A stretch of DNA of 7,057 nucleotides from Betaproteobacteria bacterium (GTDB lineage Bacteria > Pseudomonadota > Gammaproteobacteria > Burkholderiales > Burkholderiaceae): contig JABMMT010000062.1 of the NCBI GenBank assembly GCA_013205155.1, forward strand, positions 1-7,057, read 5' to 3'. The translations under genes were made by a program, and so were the position numbers. Positions 6,204 to 7,057 of the stretch are shown here, one piece after another (within the stretch, counting starts at the first letter, position 1; each line of letters begins with the position of its first letter). Below the pieces are notes generated by a model. The model searched no databases, was not told the origin of the DNA, and saw nothing but the letters and a program-made list of their open reading frames with translations.

Positions 6204-7022
6204 TTGTATAAGTGGCTACTATTTTTTTTAGGTAGTGGACTTTTTTACCTTTGGTTAAAGGGAAAAAAACAAGCCAAGGGAGTTATTCGGAATCCCTTTA
6301 GCGCTAAGCCTAGCGATCCTAAGACCCTATCCGAGCCCGAAGCTATGGTGCCCTGTCAGTATTGCAAAGTGCATTTGCCAAAATCAGACTCTCTTATATT
6401 TGAAGACCGTTCTTATTGTTCTCGTGAGCACTTATATGCATTAGATGATCAGGGTTGGCTGGGAAACGCAGCCTGGCGAATATCCCCTAATCAGGACAAT
6501 CGACCAGAAAAGATGACACCAGATTTGCTGGTAGTGCATCATATTAGCCTTCCACCAGGCGAATTTAGAAATCGGGATTGCAGCTCATACATAGTCGATT
6601 TTTTCCAAAATCAGCTCGACTCAAAGACAGATCCGTATTTTGAAGAAATCGCAGAACAAAAAGTTTCTAGCCATTTTTTAATTACCCGTGCGGGGCAATT
6701 AATTCAATTTGTTTCAACTCAACGTAAAGCTTGGCATGCCGGCCCGTCTTCATTCCTGGGGAGAGAAAAATGCAATGATTTTTCTATCGGGATTGAGCTA
6801 GAGGGTGATGGCGAAACCTTTTTCGAAGAGGCGCAGTATCAAGCTTTAGCAAAGCTAGTATCGGAGTTGACTAAATCGTATCCAAAATTACAACTTGCAG
6901 GTCACAGCGATATCGCGCCAGAACGAAAAACGGATCCTGGAAAATCTTTTGATTGGAAAAAGTTCCAAAAAGCCACAGGTCTTCCGATAGAAAAATTACC
7001 TTTTGGTTTGCATTCCCGCTAG
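6204..7022 (+). CDS. ampD: Fusion of PP0621-type membrane zinc-knuckle protein with AmpD anhydro-muropeptide amidase
   Basis: AmpD cuts the stem peptide from 1,6-anhydro-muropeptides in the cytoplasm during peptidoglycan recycling; in enterobacteria its loss derepresses AmpC beta-lactamase. Residues about 84-255 match AmpD end to end (DQGWL, LLVVHHISLPPGEF, WHAG, CNDFSIGIELEG, AGHSDIAPERKTDPG). Zinc ligands are H112, H234 and D244, with E198 and K242 equivalent to the catalytic E116 and K162 of Citrobacter AmpD. Residues 1-80 are different: one membrane segment (4-18), a basic stretch KGKKQAK, and C51-x2-C54 with C72-x3-H76, a likely zinc knuckle, as in small PP0621-family proteins that I recall as a separate gene near ampD in relatives. 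Total length is 272 against about 183 for E. coli AmpD. The start is TTG; ATG at residue 48 (base 6345) is an alternative giving a soluble protein that keeps the knuckle and AmpD. Confidence 0.88.
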   Translation: MYKWLLFFLGSGLFYLWLKGKKQAKGVIRNPFSAKPSDPKTLSEPEAMVPCQYCKVHLPKSDSLIFEDRSYCSREHLYALDDQGWLGNAAWRISPNQDNRPEKMTPDLLVVHHISLPPGEFRNRDCSSYIVDFFQNQLDSKTDPYFEEIAEQKVSSHFLITRAGQLIQFVSTQRKAWHAGPSSFLGREKCNDFSIGIELEGDGETFFEEAQYQALAKLVSELTKSYPKLQLAGHSDIAPERKTDPGKSFDWKKFQKATGLPIEKLPFGLHSR

Positions 7023-7037
7023 AGCTAATTTTTATAT

Positions 7038-7057
7038 GTGAGCAGATACTCACTTTT
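7038..7057 (+). terminator. Possible weak rho-independent terminator after ampD, cut by window end
   Basis: GTGAG (7038-7042) and CTCAC (7049-7053) can form a 5-bp stem with a 6-base loop, followed directly by TTTT, where the window ends. It starts 16 bp after the ampD stop, the right place for the end of the ypjD-ampD operon. The stem is short and the T run may continue outside the window, so strength cannot be judged. Confidence 0.35.

Noticed and set aside
6871..7053. 60-codon - strand frame at the right edge
   Set aside because: Antisense to the conserved zinc-ligand region of AmpD; no supporting features.
1..7057. tRNA, 4.5S RNA, riboswitch, insertion sequence, CRISPR array, prophage or defence genes
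   Set aside because: I looked on both strands and saw no cloverleaf, direct-repeat array, transposase motif or atypical gene; the window is filled by conserved core genes.

Overview
The window looks like ordinary core chromosome from a betaproteobacterium of the Burkholderiaceae, most likely a small-genome freshwater type such as Polynucleobacter. This rests on three things: the gene order obgE-proB-CNP1-rppH-proS, then ffh, a ypjD-type membrane gene, PP0621 and ampD; Burkholderia-like protein motifs (a QPTSEE loop in ProRS, a GAG-VEVQEVNRLL RNA-binding helix in Ffh); and moderate, slightly AT-leaning base composition with extremely short intergenic gaps. The taxon is inferred from remembered family sequences, not from a search.

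Layout. The + strand opens with the last 60 codons of the GTPase gene obgE, followed after 25 bp by proB (first enzyme of proline synthesis). Two genes then run on the - strand: rppH (RNA 5'-pyrophosphohydrolase), read first, and a CNP1-family lipoprotein gene that overlaps it by 4 bp. A 48-bp divergent gap separates rppH from proS (prolyl-tRNA synthetase, + strand). proS converges on ffh (SRP protein, - strand) with 2 bp between stop codons. ffh diverges with a 20-bp gap from ypjD (CcsA-like inner-membrane protein, + strand). Three bases after ypjD comes the most unusual gene: an in-frame fusion of a small membrane-anchored, zinc-knuckle PP0621-type protein to a complete AmpD anhydro-muropeptide amidase. 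The window ends 35 bp past that gene with a weak hairpin and T run.

The genes do not form one pathway. They are housekeeping functions: ribosome-associated GTPase, proline biosynthesis and charging (proB and proS happen to sit close), mRNA decay, membrane protein targeting, and peptidoglycan recycling. Every stretch over 300 bases is covered by a gene. I see no RNA gene, mobile element, CRISPR array, prophage or defence system, and no convincing new system. The points worth a second look are the PP0621-AmpD fusion, the glutamate 5-kinase lacking its PUA domain, stacked perfect palindromes in the obgE-proB gap, and the compact rppH/proS control region.
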